Positions 55,501 through 63,925 are shown, numbered from the stretch's first letter. The stretch is DNA of 64,000 nucleotides from Maricaulis sp036231565 (GCA_036231565.1 JAZAHA010000062.1:35412-99411); one strand, 5' to 3'. Numbers and translations are program-made. The notes: generated by a model not told the origin, from the sequence alone.

Positions 55501-55651
55501 TGATGGTGAAGGACGGGTCTTCCAGGCGGCCGACATTCGTGAAGCCGAACAGGCCGCCCAGCACGCAGAACAGGATCACAAGCCAGGTGAGGACCGGCTT
55601 CTCGATCGACAATCTGGCGAGCGACAGGGCGCTTTGGGCCTGGATACTCAT
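52541..55651 (-). CDS. RND-family efflux permease (HAE1 type)
   Basis: The 1036-aa inner-membrane pump has the typical two-fold arrangement of 12 helices and two large periplasmic loops. The first helix segment is VLTWLVILFCVLGGLFGF, and the proton-relay region in helix 4 reads GMLVDNAIVVAEG, with Asn after the first Asp where AcrB has Asp-Asp. It starts with MSIQAQSALSLARL. The adaptor gene overlaps upstream (55648-55651). The outer-membrane channel gene is not in the window, so a TolC encoded elsewhere must be used. Substrates are unknown. Confidence 0.92.
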   Translation of the reverse strand: MSIQAQSALSLARLSIEKPVLTWLVILFCVLGGLFGFTNVGRLEDPSFTIKQAIIFTPYPGATAEEVELEVTEHLEIAIQQMGEVKEILSESSPGMSEIHVEMLDTIGGDEIPAVWTELRARIRDATAGLPPGAGTPIVYDDFGDTYGIFYAVTADGYSDDRVRDIARMLRRELLTVENVAKVSVEGEPEERIYIEIPQESLAQLGLSYESLLSELNQQNAVVSAGATPIGENYVRIAIPQTLGGVDAISNLLITPGNGSEAIRLSDIAEVSRAREERPQQLIYHNNVRAFTLGVAGLSTANIVDVGHAVEARLAELESQLPVGVELHPIYQQHIVVDEAINSFLFSLGLSIAIVVGVLCVFMGWRAGLTVGSALFLTVAGTIFFMNMFAIEMERISLGALIIAMGMLVDNAIVVAEGMLTGVMRGKPRLDAAEEAVQSTQWPLLGATVIGILAFAGIGLSPDATGEFLFSLFAVIAISLLLSWVIAVTVVPMIGFHLFHAQRQKALARGDAPETDAELYSGRMYRFYRGVLEPALERRWLVLAGLIVVTVVCYAGFGSVKNSFFPDSNTPMFYVNVEEPEGTDILSTAATMRDIGAFIGEQPETLAFDTFVGAGATRFMLTYNSEQPNTAYGQVIVRTEHRDEIPALADRILAHVRDTYPDVQIRVDRIVFGPPSGAKLEARILGPDADMLRTIAERIVEELHVRGNVIDLRTDWRSRAPVINPVIIEERARTIGVTRENVANAMLFATEGSQVGVYREGEELIPIIARAPASERAGETYLGDRLVWSSQQSAYVPIDQVVSRFDVDFEDVLIQRRDRTRAISVRANPQPYETAAEGFVRFSEIVETVELPPGYTLEWGGEYESAMEANQSLGSQLPLTFIAMLTISFMLFAKVRQPLIIWAVVPMAVNGVVIGLLATNVAFSFTALLGLLSLSGMLIKNAIVLVDEIDMRIAAGADRFEAVRDGSVSRLRPVLLAAATTILGMTPLLADAFFQGMAVTIIGGLTFASILTMIAVPVLYALFFGIRRTGRDEQPA

Positions 55652-56727
55652 TGCGCGGTCCCGAACCGTGGCTGCGTGTCGTCGAGCGGTCGGACTTCCA
55701 TGCCCTCATGCAGGGCCGAAACGCCGGCTGTGACGATCAGGTCGCCGGCCTGGACGCCCGTCGTCACGATGACATTGCTTCCACGCAGCCCCGCCGTTTC
55801 CACGGTGCGCGGGGATACCGTGCCCGTATCGGCGTCATAGACCCAGACCGAGTTGCTGCCGTCCGGCCGTTCGGAGATGGCCGCCAGCGGCACCATGACA
55901 TCGGTAGTTACGGGGCCGTTGCGTTCGACTTCCGCCCACACGGTGGCAGTCATGCCGGGCAGGATATTGGCGGGTATGTCGTCGGGCAGGGCGGCGATGG
56001 CGCGATAGGTGTTGGAGGTATCGTCCGGCTCGCTGACCAGTTCGCGCGGGGTCAGAGAAAAGGTCTGCCCCGGCAGGAAAGAGAAAGCGGCTTCCAGTGC
56101 GACCAGATTGTTCTGGTCGAAGGTAGCAACCATGTCCTCGGACACCGGGATGGACACCCGGAGCTCGCCGACATCCTGGATGCGCACGATCGGCTGTCCC
56201 GGCGAGACGATGGTGAAATTGTCGACCAGGCGGCGGCTGACCAGTCCGTCAAACGGGGCGGTCAGCGTGGCGTATTGCAAATTCCGCTGGGCGTTTTCCA
56301 GGGCGACGAGGCGCAGGTCATACTGGGTCTGTGCGCTGTCCAGGGCGGCCTGGGAAGCAATGCCGCGCTCGTGCAGGGTGCGCTGGCGCTCCAGATCGGT
56401 GCGCGCCTGTTGCAGCTGGACCCGCGCTTCCTGGCGGGCGAGCTCGAAGTCTTCCAGATCAAGCCGGGCGACGAGGTCGCCCTCGGCAATGCGCTGGCCT
56501 TCGGTCAGGGGCAGTTCGGCGAGCTGGCCGCCGACCTGGAAGGCCATGTCGACACTCAGACGCGCCTCGACCCGGCCGACGAATTCGTGGCGGGTTTCCG
56601 GGGCATTGCTCTGGACTTCCCCGAGCTGGACCAGGCGGGGCTGGGGCGGCGGCGCCGCGGTTTCACCCGAGCAGGCGGCAAGGGCAAGCGCGGCCGCGAG
56701 GACCGGGAGGGGGGCAAGGCGGTTCAT
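55648..56727 (-). CDS. RND efflux periplasmic adaptor lipoprotein (MFP)
   Basis: The 359-aa adaptor has a lipobox LAAC (Cys19), a biotinyl-lipoyl-like half-motif (VDMAFQVGGQLAELPLTEGQRI), an alpha-helical hairpin (about 95-150), the second lipoyl half (ATLTAPFDGLVSRRLV) and beta-barrel and MP domains. It bridges the pump and the outer-membrane channel. Its ATG overlaps the TetR stop (56724-56727) and its stop overlaps the pump start, so the three genes are translationally coupled. Confidence 0.92.
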   Translation of the reverse strand: MNRLAPLPVLAAALALAACSGETAAPPPQPRLVQLGEVQSNAPETRHEFVGRVEARLSVDMAFQVGGQLAELPLTEGQRIAEGDLVARLDLEDFELARQEARVQLQQARTDLERQRTLHERGIASQAALDSAQTQYDLRLVALENAQRNLQYATLTAPFDGLVSRRLVDNFTIVSPGQPIVRIQDVGELRVSIPVSEDMVATFDQNNLVALEAAFSFLPGQTFSLTPRELVSEPDDTSNTYRAIAALPDDIPANILPGMTATVWAEVERNGPVTTDVMVPLAAISERPDGSNSVWVYDADTGTVSPRTVETAGLRGSNVIVTTGVQAGDLIVTAGVSALHEGMEVRPLDDTQPRFGTAQ

Positions 56728-57275
56728 TGGTACATCTCCCGGGTCATTGCGACGAGACGGTTGTTCACGGCATTGACCTGCAGTTCTTCGACATGGCTCA
56801 GGCCCAGCATGGAGCTCAGTTTCAGCCCATCGAGGGCAAGAAGGACGATCTGGCCAAGCACCGGGTCCGGCGCCATGGCCGACAGGCGCTGGAATTCGCC
56901 AGCGAGTACTTTTCCGGCGGCTTCGAGCAATTGCGGTTGTTCGGCCGCGGCGGCGAGAATGGCATTGCCGATCGGCTCGGCCGCAGTGGTACGGGTCAGC
57001 AGGGCTTCGATGACCCGCGGCAGGGGCGGCTCGCCCGCCGCTTCGGCGTCGGCCTCGGCGCGGTGGATGTCGTCGCGCACGCCAGTGACCATGCGGGTCA
57101 CCATGGCTTCGAGCAGGGCGATCTTGTTGGGGTAGTGATAGAGCACACCGCCCTTGGAAATGCTCGCTTCTGCGGCGACGGCGTCGATCGTCATTGCGCG
57201 CGTACCGTCGCGAGCAACGACGGTCTCGGCAGCATCGAGAATAAGATCCTTGGTGGTGGTGGGTTTTCCGGACAT
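56724..57275 (-). CDS. TetR-family repressor of the efflux operon
   Basis: The 183-aa protein has a TetR helix-turn-helix (ILDAAETVVARDGTRAMTID, then ASISKGGVLYHYPNKIALLEAM, about 10-55) and a helical sensor domain. The ATG at 57275 (MSGKPTTTKD) is preferred to an in-frame GTG at 57308, because the latter reaches into the operator. It is the first gene of the efflux operon. Two palindromic operators lie upstream, so it probably represses its own promoter and is released by a pump substrate. Confidence 0.9.
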   Translation of the reverse strand: MSGKPTTTKDLILDAAETVVARDGTRAMTIDAVAAEASISKGGVLYHYPNKIALLEAMVTRMVTGVRDDIHRAEADAEAAGEPPLPRVIEALLTRTTAAEPIGNAILAAAAEQPQLLEAAGKVLAGEFQRLSAMAPDPVLGQIVLLALDGLKLSSMLGLSHVEELQVNAVNNRLVAMTREMYQ

Positions 57276-57312
57276 TTCGGAACTGACCTGATTTATGCTG
57301 CGCCGCACATAA

Positions 57313-57351
57313 ACCGTCCAGACGGTACAGTCAATACCGTCCGGACGGTAT
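57313..57351. promoter_or_regulatory. Twin palindromic operators of the TetR efflux operon
   Basis: ATACCGTCCGGACGGTAT (57334-57351) is an 18-bp perfect palindrome. ACCGTCCAGACGGT (57313-57326) repeats its core with a two-base asymmetric centre. Both share ACCGTCC/GACGGT, as in known TetR operators of the ACCG-CGGT type. They lie 38-76 bases before the TetR start. Centres are 23 bp apart, about two helical turns. Confidence 0.75.
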
Positions 57352-57505
57352 AGTATATGGCCGGCTGATTACAAAAGTCCCTGTGCCGCCATTACAGGTG
57401 GTGCGGCGATCTCGCGCCCGCCCTGGCTAGTAGAGACGATGCCTCCGCTCGCCTAGACAGGCCCCGGAGAGCGGTGAGGGCCGCTCGGTTCAAGGGCGGA
57501 ACATC

Positions 57506-58411
57506 ATGAAACTCTCGATCTGTCTGGTCGCCGCGGGCGCGACCTTGGCGGCTGTGGCCGTGCCGGCGCCGGCTGTGGCCTATGGCCGTGACGGCCACCG
57601 TATTGTCTGCGACCTGGCTTATCGTCACCTGACCGGAGAAGCGCGCAGCGAAGTTGACCGGCTGATCGCGCTGGACGCGCAGTTCGACCATTTCCGCGAT
57701 GCGTGCTCCTGGGCCGATGAAGTGCGTGGCACGACGCACCGCCACACGGCCTCCTGGCACTATATCAACCAGACCCGCGACGACCCGCATATCGACCCGG
57801 AAGACTGTGCCGAGGACGGCTGCATCACCCAGGCCATCGATCTCCATGCCGGCATCTTTGCCGATCAGGCCCGCAGCGACATGGAGCGGCTGGAAGCGCT
57901 GAAATTCCTGGCGCACTGGATGGGCGATGTGCACCAGCCCCTGCATGTCTCGATCGAGGGTGATCGCGGCGGCAATGACATCCCCGTGCTGTGGCGTGGC
58001 GAGCGTTTCACCAATCTGCACCGGGTCTGGGACAGCGAAATCCTGCTCGACCATATGAGCGAGGAATGGCCCTGGGCTCTGGAAGGCCAACGCTGGGAGC
58101 ACCTCGCGGAAGCGCTCGAGGCAGAAATCCCGCTAGGGGGTGTGGATGTCTACGCCCAGCTCGACTCCATCGGCTGGGCACAGGAGAGCCATGACATCGT
58201 TCGCTCGCGCGAGTTTGCCTATTATTGGGCGCGGGCCGACCAGACGATCGAACCGGGCGAGGCCTACTACCAGCGTTCGCTGCGCACCAGCCGTGACCGG
58301 CTGAAACAGGCCGGTGTGCGCCTGGCCGGTCTTCTGAACCAGCTGGCCGGCGAGCGCGAGGTCGCGGCAGGCGGTGGCGGCGCTGCAACCGTGTCGGGTG
58401 CGCTCGACTGA
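57506..58411 (+). CDS. S1/P1-family periplasmic nuclease
   Basis: The 301-aa protein has a signal peptide ending AVA (about 25) and the S1/P1 zinc-site pattern: GHRIVCDLAYRHL, CSWADEVRG, HTASWHYINQT, LKFLAHWMGDVHQPLHVS and GGND with NLHRVWDSE. Zn-binding His and Asp residues are present. The mature N-terminus would be Tyr26 in YGRDGH, where S1/P1 enzymes normally begin with Trp, a zinc-contacting residue. It is probably a secreted single-strand or 3'-nucleotide nuclease. It is divergent from the efflux operon. Confidence 0.88.
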   Translation: MKLSICLVAAGATLAAVAVPAPAVAYGRDGHRIVCDLAYRHLTGEARSEVDRLIALDAQFDHFRDACSWADEVRGTTHRHTASWHYINQTRDDPHIDPEDCAEDGCITQAIDLHAGIFADQARSDMERLEALKFLAHWMGDVHQPLHVSIEGDRGGNDIPVLWRGERFTNLHRVWDSEILLDHMSEEWPWALEGQRWEHLAEALEAEIPLGGVDVYAQLDSIGWAQESHDIVRSREFAYYWARADQTIEPGEAYYQRSLRTSRDRLKQAGVRLAGLLNQLAGEREVAAGGGGAATVSGALD

Positions 58412-58448
58412 TCGACCGGAAGCGGGCCGGTTCAGCTTGTCGGTTTCG

Positions 58449-58463
58449 TTAGGGTTTGGTTAA
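58449..58463 (+). promoter_or_regulatory. CtrA-like site (TTAG-N7-TTAA)
   Basis: TTAG at 58449 and TTAA at 58460, with seven bases between, match the CtrA full-site pattern TTAA-N7-TTAA with one mismatch. The site lies 32 bases before the start of the SDH-type serine protease gene. A short degenerate motif; regulation by CtrA is only a possibility, plausible for this lineage. Confidence 0.3.
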
Positions 58464-58494
58464 TATCTCCGGGACGTTTCGCATCCACGGGTGG

Positions 58495-59580
58495 ATGCGG
58501 GTCCCGGGGGGTGCCGTGCTCGAAGGCATCGACAATACCGTCCTGATCGGGGCGGCGGTCGCGCTCGTCGTGCTCGCCGCACTGGGATATGCCTATGCCC
58601 AGTATCTGAGCCGTCAGCGCGCCAGCTCCGACGAGCGCCAGATGGTCAAGCTGCGTCGCAAGCGTTTTGCCGACTATGAAGATGCACGCCGGGAATACGA
58701 AAAGCTTCGCAAGAAAATCGAGACCGGCAACACCGTACTGATCGATCTGATCCACGATCTCGGCGACGACTTCGTCGGCCGGGACAGCGCCCAGCAGCAG
58801 ATTGCCTTCGACGAGGCACTGCAGGCGGTCGCGGCGATCCGCCAGGCGAATGCCCGCGCGAAGATCGTGGTCGTGCTGCACACGCTGGGCGGCTATGCCC
58901 GGCCGGCCCACATGATCGCCCAGGCCCTGCGCCAGCATCTGGAAAAGACCAAAGGCCACCACAATCCCAAGCGCGAGCCGCGGGTCATCGCCCACATCCC
59001 CTATATCGCCATGTCGGGCGGCACGATGATCGCGCTGGCGGCCGACAAGGTGTGCATGAACAAGACCGCCTCGCTCGGTCCGATCGACACGATCTATGGC
59101 GGCTTTCCCACCGATGCCTACAACGCCCTGATCGAGCAGAAGGGGGTGCTGGCCACCCAGGATGTGCTGGTGATGCTGGCGCATGAGGCCCGCAAATACG
59201 ACCAGTATGCGGTCAAGGTGGCGCGCGAGATCGTCAATCCGGTTCACCGCAAGCCCGGCAAGCCGGAGCATTATCTGGCCGATTATCTGTCCTCCGGCGA
59301 GCTGTCGCACAGCCAGGCGATCTCCGTAAAGGAAGCGCGCGAGCTGGGCATGAATGTCGCGTCCAAGGTGGACGAGACGATCAACGGGCTGGTCGATGCC
59401 CGCATCCGCATGATCAACACGCGGCTGGAATACGAGACCGGCCAGCACGACGATCCCCGCGGTGACCGCCGGGATGGCGGCGGTCAGGGCAGTGCCGGTG
59501 GAGGCGAGGGCGGTGACATCGCCGAGCAGGTGATCGAACGCGCAATCCGGCAGTCCCTGCGAGGACTTGTGCGGCTCTAG
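58495..59580 (+). CDS. Membrane-anchored ClpP/crotonase-fold serine protease-like protein (SDH_sah family)
   Basis: The 361-aa protein has one membrane helix (about 16-36), a coiled-coil region (about 45-75), and a ClpP-like domain of the serine dehydrogenase proteinase (PF01972) type, with VVLHTLGGYARPAHMIAQAL and the nucleophile Ser in AMSGGTMIALAAD. The C-terminal tail is Gly- and Asp-rich. The family is related to SppA signal peptide peptidases. Start is uncertain: ATG 58495 or GTG 58516, the latter preceded by a G-rich stretch. A CtrA-like site lies upstream. Confidence 0.78.
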   Translation: MRVPGGAVLEGIDNTVLIGAAVALVVLAALGYAYAQYLSRQRASSDERQMVKLRRKRFADYEDARREYEKLRKKIETGNTVLIDLIHDLGDDFVGRDSAQQQIAFDEALQAVAAIRQANARAKIVVVLHTLGGYARPAHMIAQALRQHLEKTKGHHNPKREPRVIAHIPYIAMSGGTMIALAADKVCMNKTASLGPIDTIYGGFPTDAYNALIEQKGVLATQDVLVMLAHEARKYDQYAVKVAREIVNPVHRKPGKPEHYLADYLSSGELSHSQAISVKEARELGMNVASKVDETINGLVDARIRMINTRLEYETGQHDDPRGDRRDGGGQGSAGGGEGGDIAEQVIERAIRQSLRGLVRL

Positions 59581-59660
59581 CGGGCACGGGCTGCAGCGCG
59601 GGCTTGAACCCGGGGGGCGCACGCCCAATCTGTGCCCGGCCTGCCAGAAGGAAGACCGCC

Positions 59661-60134
59661 ATGTCCGCCAAGTCCGAAACCTATGCCGATGTCCGCAAGC
59701 AGATCGCCTCGGTGATCGCCGGCGAGACCAGCCTGACGGCCCGTTATGCGACGGCAGCCTGCCTGCTGCGCGAGGCTTTCGGGGAGCGCTTTTTCTGGAC
59801 CGGCTTCTATCTCGTCGATCCGGACAAGCCGGCCGAACTCGTCGTCGGACCCTATCAGGGCACGCTGGGCTGTCTGCGCATTCCCTTCGGCAAGGGCGTT
59901 TGCGGTGCGGCGGCGGCGTCGGGCGAGACCCAGCTGGTCGAGGATGTCCATGCCTTCCCGGGACATATCGCCTGCGACAGCCGCTCGAATTCCGAGATCG
60001 TGGTGCCGGTGCGCGATGCCAGCGGTGCGCTCGTCGCGGTGCTCGATGTCGACTCCACCGAATTCGGTGCCTTCGACACCGAGGACCAGGCCGGGCTTGA
60101 AGCCATTTGCGGCGATCTGCTGACGGTGGCATGA
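59661..60134 (+). CDS. msrC: Free methionine-(R)-sulfoxide reductase (GAF domain)
   Basis: The 157-aa GAF-domain protein keeps the three family cysteines C71, C81 and C105, with spacings (10 and 24) equal to those of E. coli fRMsr (C84, C94, C118). It also has GTLGCLRIPFGKGVCG and SRSNSEIVVPV. It repairs free methionine-R-sulfoxide in the cytoplasm using thioredoxin. ATG 59661 has AAGGAAG upstream. It overlaps the next gene by ATGA (60131-60134). Confidence 0.9.
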   Translation: MSAKSETYADVRKQIASVIAGETSLTARYATAACLLREAFGERFFWTGFYLVDPDKPAELVVGPYQGTLGCLRIPFGKGVCGAAAASGETQLVEDVHAFPGHIACDSRSNSEIVVPVRDASGALVAVLDVDSTEFGAFDTEDQAGLEAICGDLLTVA

Positions 60135-60859
60135 CGCCGGCGTCCCGCTCCATCCGGCTGGACGGCCGGGACATCACCTATCTGCTGCGCCGCTCGGACC
60201 GGCGCACGATCGGATTTTCCATCAGCCATGAGGGTCTGAAAGTCACGGCGCCGCGACGGGTCAGCGACCGGGATATCGAACGCGCCCTGACCTCGAAGTC
60301 CGGCTGGATCCTGGCCAAGCTGGACGCCTGGTCGGCACGGCCGGCCCCGCGCACGCTGGACCTCGTGGACGGTGCACTCCTGCCCTGGCTGGGCGGCGAG
60401 ATCAGCCTGCGGCTGGACCCGACGGGCGTGCGCACAAGTGTCCGCCGCGATGAGCACGGGCTGGTCCTGCGCCACGATCCGGACCTGTCCGGCGAGCTGC
60501 GTGCCCGTACGCTCACGGCTGCGCTTCAGCGCTTCTACACCCGGCAGGGCCAGGCCCTGATGGCGCCGCGCGTCGAGGCCTATGCCGCGCAGCTGGGGCG
60601 GCCGGTTCGCAAGGTCATCGTGCGCGACCAGAAACGGCGCTGGGGCTCCTGCGCCGCCGATGGCACGATCCGGCTCAACTGGCGGCTGATGGGATTCCCT
60701 GAAGAGCTGGTCGACTATGTCTGCGCCCATGAGGCGGCACACCTGGTCGAGCATAATCACTCGCCCGCCTACTGGCGGGTGGTGGCGGCTCTGATGCCGG
60801 ACTGGAAAGCGCGGCGCGACCGCATGCGCCGCGATGCCGACCGCTGGGTCGCCTTCTGA
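60131..60859 (+). CDS. YgjP-like (M48/DUF45) metallopeptidase domain protein
   Basis: The 242-aa protein has the YgjP zinc site H200-E-A-A-H204 in DYVCAHEAAHLVEHNHSPAYW, with a further His at 208/210 as third ligand, and the KRRWGSCAADGTIRLNWRLMGFP segment typical of DUF45. The family is related to SprT/WSS1-type proteases; bacterial members have uncertain substrates. The ATG at 60131 overlaps the msrC stop (ATGA), so they form an operon. Confidence 0.87.
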   Translation: MTPASRSIRLDGRDITYLLRRSDRRTIGFSISHEGLKVTAPRRVSDRDIERALTSKSGWILAKLDAWSARPAPRTLDLVDGALLPWLGGEISLRLDPTGVRTSVRRDEHGLVLRHDPDLSGELRARTLTAALQRFYTRQGQALMAPRVEAYAAQLGRPVRKVIVRDQKRRWGSCAADGTIRLNWRLMGFPEELVDYVCAHEAAHLVEHNHSPAYWRVVAALMPDWKARRDRMRRDADRWVAF

Positions 60860-60880
60860 CGAGCGGCGGCACCGCCCGGT

Positions 60881-63142
60881 CTACTCGCCGCTTTTCAGCT
60901 TGCGGTCGAAATAGTCGAAGATCGTGTGCCAGAGATGCACCTGCCGGTCCTCGCCGCGCACGCCGTGGCGCTGGCCGGGATAGGTCATCATCTCGAACGG
61001 GTAGCGCCGTTCCTGCATCTGCGAATAGAGGCGCACGGAATTGGCGAAGATGACGTTGTCGTCGGCCATGCCGTGGATCAGCAGCAGCGGCGTCTCGTAA
61101 TTGTCCAGATGCGCAAAGACCGAGGAGGACTGGTAGCCTTCAAAGTTCGCGTCCGGATGGTCCATATAGCGCTCGGTGTAGGCGGTGTCGTAGAGCGTCC
61201 AGTCGGTGACCGGTGCACCCGAGACGCCCGCGGCGAAGGCGCCGGGCGCCTGCAGCGTGGTCATCAGCGTCATGTAGCCGCCATAGGACCAGCCCCAGAT
61301 ACCGACCCGGTCGGCGTCCACAAAGTCCAGGCTTTTCAGATAATCCAGACCGACGAGCTGGTCTTCCACCTCGACCGATCCCATGCGGCGCTGGATGTGG
61401 CTTTCAAACTCCCGTCCACGATTCCAGGCGCCGCGATTGTCGATGGTGAAATAGACATAGCCGCGCTGGGCGAAGAGCTGGGGACGCACGCCCTGCCAGC
61501 CGCGATGAACCTGCTGGGAGTGCGGACCGCCATAAAGATACTGCACCGCGGGATACTGCCGGTCCGGATCGAAATCGGCCGGCAGGTAGAGCTGGTAGTG
61601 CAGCGTGGTGCCGTCGGCGGCGGTCAGCGTGCCGAACTGCGGTACGATGTGATCGGCCGCATAGTCGAAATAGGGATGGCCCTCGACAACGGCGTTTTCC
61701 TCGATCCAGCGGATCCGTTCGCCATCCACCCCATAGAGCGCGGTCTGGGCCGGCGTGTCGCTGTCGTCATAGGTGCCGATGAAGGTCGCCGCATCGCTGG
61801 CGAAAGTGGCCGACCAGCGGCCTTCACCCTGCGTGATCTGCACCGGATCGGCCGACCCGTCCAGCGGTACCGAGTAGACATGGCGTTCGAGCGGTGTCTC
61901 GGTCCAGCCGGTGAAGTAGATCACGCCGTTTTCGGTATCGACGGCATCGACTTCGTTGACCAGCCAGTCGCCGGCCGTGACCTGGGCGATCAGCGAGCCG
62001 TCGGCGGCGCGGTGCTGGATATGGCGGTAGCCGCCCGGCGTGTCCTCGCTGGTCCAGATGACTGTGCCGTCGGCGAGGGCGCGGAAATCATTGGTCAGAT
62101 TGATCCACACATCGGTCGTCTCGACCAGCCAGTCGCTCGCCTCGCCGGTCGCCGGATCGGCGGCGAGAATGGTGAGTTCGTTCTGCATCCGGTTGAGCAC
62201 CTGGATGTAGGCCGTGCCGCTGTCGGACGCCCAGTTCACACGGGCGAGATAGATATCGTCGGTCTCGGCCAGCTCGACCTGGCGGCGTTCGCCGGTCTCG
62301 CGATCGAGGATGAAAAGCTCGACGATCGCATTGTCGGTGCCGGCGCGCGGATAGCGCTGGTCGACCACCGCCGCCGAACCGTCGGTGGCGATTTCCATGC
62401 GTTCGATATTGTCGACCGGGCTTTCATCGACCCGGGCGATGGCGAGATAGCGCTCGTCCGGCGACCACCAGTAGCCGGTGCGCCGGTCCAGTTCTTCCTG
62501 GGCGACGAATTCCGCCATGCCCCAGGAAACCAGCCCGCCGCCTTGTGTCGTCAGCGCGGTCTCTTCGCCGGTCTCCAGGTCGATGAGGTAAAGATTCTGG
62601 TCGCGCACAAAGGAGACGAAATTGCCCTGCGGGGAGATACGGGCATCGGTCTCGTATTGTGGCGTTTCCATCAGGCGCCGGGCTTCGCCGCTCTCGACAT
62701 CGACGCGGAAGACGTCGCCGTCGAGCGGTACGAGGATGGCGTCGCCCTGGCTGTCCCAGTCGTAGGAGACGATGCCGCTTTCGGAGATGCGGGCGCGTTC
62801 GCGCAATTGCCGTGCAGCTTCGGACAGCTCTTGCTCTTCCGGTGCCAGCACGCGGGCATCGACCAGGCGATAGGGCTCGCCGCCGTCGATATCCATGGCC
62901 CAGAGGTCGAGCACGGAGGCGTCCTCTTCCTTGGCGCGCAGGAAGGTGACGCGGCTGCCGTCTGGCGAGAAGGTCAGCGAGCGGGGCCGGGCGCCGGCCA
63001 GGTCCGGGCTGGCAAAGGCGCGTTCGATGGAGAGGGCGGGTTCGGGCGCCGGCGGCGCTTGGTGCGTCGAGGCCGTGTCGTCCTGCGACGGCTGGCACGC
63101 AGCCAGCAGGACGGATGTGGCGGCAATCAACCGGTATTTCAT
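60881..63142 (-). CDS. DPP4-type prolyl oligopeptidase (S9B) lipoprotein
   Basis: The 753-aa protein has a lipobox LLAAC (Cys16), an N-terminal beta-propeller (DPPIV_N, about 80-470), and a C-terminal alpha/beta-hydrolase with Ser in GIWGWSYGGYMTL, Asp in HGMADDNVIF and His in GQRHGVRG. Dipeptidyl-peptidase IV removes X-Pro or X-Ala dipeptides; the N-terminal double-Glu motif reads VAQEELDRR. The start at 63142 has GGGGAGAG upstream; ATG 63157 lacks one. It is exported and probably aids peptide use. Confidence 0.92.
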   Translation of the reverse strand: MKYRLIAATSVLLAACQPSQDDTASTHQAPPAPEPALSIERAFASPDLAGARPRSLTFSPDGSRVTFLRAKEEDASVLDLWAMDIDGGEPYRLVDARVLAPEEQELSEAARQLRERARISESGIVSYDWDSQGDAILVPLDGDVFRVDVESGEARRLMETPQYETDARISPQGNFVSFVRDQNLYLIDLETGEETALTTQGGGLVSWGMAEFVAQEELDRRTGYWWSPDERYLAIARVDESPVDNIERMEIATDGSAAVVDQRYPRAGTDNAIVELFILDRETGERRQVELAETDDIYLARVNWASDSGTAYIQVLNRMQNELTILAADPATGEASDWLVETTDVWINLTNDFRALADGTVIWTSEDTPGGYRHIQHRAADGSLIAQVTAGDWLVNEVDAVDTENGVIYFTGWTETPLERHVYSVPLDGSADPVQITQGEGRWSATFASDAATFIGTYDDSDTPAQTALYGVDGERIRWIEENAVVEGHPYFDYAADHIVPQFGTLTAADGTTLHYQLYLPADFDPDRQYPAVQYLYGGPHSQQVHRGWQGVRPQLFAQRGYVYFTIDNRGAWNRGREFESHIQRRMGSVEVEDQLVGLDYLKSLDFVDADRVGIWGWSYGGYMTLMTTLQAPGAFAAGVSGAPVTDWTLYDTAYTERYMDHPDANFEGYQSSSVFAHLDNYETPLLLIHGMADDNVIFANSVRLYSQMQERRYPFEMMTYPGQRHGVRGEDRQVHLWHTIFDYFDRKLKSGE

Positions 63143-63272
63143 GAACGCTCTCCCCATTGGTCCGACGGCACACTAGCCGTGCGCCGCCGGGTTGGGGAGT
63201 GGGCGAATACCGTTGACCTCACGGACGGGCATGTTTCTCTGGGGCGCACAGACACAAACGGTATGATTTGCC

Positions 63273-63845
63273 ATGGCCAGCCCCGTCGACGATTATCTTG
63301 AAACGCCCGGACCCTGGCGCGAGGAAATGCGGGCCCTGCGGCCCATCCTGCTGGATTGCGGACTCGATGAGGCGCTGAAATGGGCCAAGCCCTGCTATGC
63401 TCATGCCGGCGAGAACATCGCCATCATGCAGCCGATGAAGGACTTCCTGGCGCTGATGTTCTTCAAGGGCGCGCTGGTCGACGATCCGGACGGTTTGCTA
63501 CGCGAACAAGGCCCCAATTCGCGCGCGGCGAAACGGCTGGAATTCACCGGCATCGACGCAATCATGGCGGCCGAGGCGCAGGTGCGGGCGCTTGTCGCGT
63601 CCGCGATCGCGGTTGAGACGTCCGGTGCGAAATTGCCGCCCCGGGGCGAGCTGGAATTGCCGGAAGAGCTGACCGAGGCGCTCGCCGACGATGCTGAACT
63701 CAGCGCCGCCTTCGACGCCCTCACGCCCGGCCGCCAGCGCGGCTATGCCCTGCATATCGCCGGTGCGAAACAGGCCGAAACCCGCCGCAACCGCATCGCC
63801 AAACACCGCCCCCGCATCCTGGCCGGCAAGGGCCTGCACGATTGA
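63273..63845 (+). CDS. YdeI-family protein (DUF1801 plus YdeI/OmdA C-terminal domain)
   Basis: The 190-aa protein begins with a DUF1801-like domain (RALRPILLDCGLDEALKWAKPCYAHAGENIAIM, and LALMFFKGALVDDPDGLL), followed by the YdeI/OmdA C-terminal helices (PEELTEALADDAELSAAFDALTPGRQRGYALHIAGAKQAETRRNRIAKHRPRI, in pieces). E. coli YdeI is linked to polymyxin and bacteriocin resistance, but the mechanism is unknown. ATG 63273 is the sole reasonable start. It is divergent from the DPP4 gene. Confidence 0.85.
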   Translation: MASPVDDYLETPGPWREEMRALRPILLDCGLDEALKWAKPCYAHAGENIAIMQPMKDFLALMFFKGALVDDPDGLLREQGPNSRAAKRLEFTGIDAIMAAEAQVRALVASAIAVETSGAKLPPRGELELPEELTEALADDAELSAAFDALTPGRQRGYALHIAGAKQAETRRNRIAKHRPRILAGKGLHD

Positions 63846-63925
63846 GCCGCCCTTTCTGTCCTCACTCTATTTCCACTTCCCCCGGCCCCGGAATAAATCC
63901 GGGGAAAGCATCAGCGCTCTCTTTC

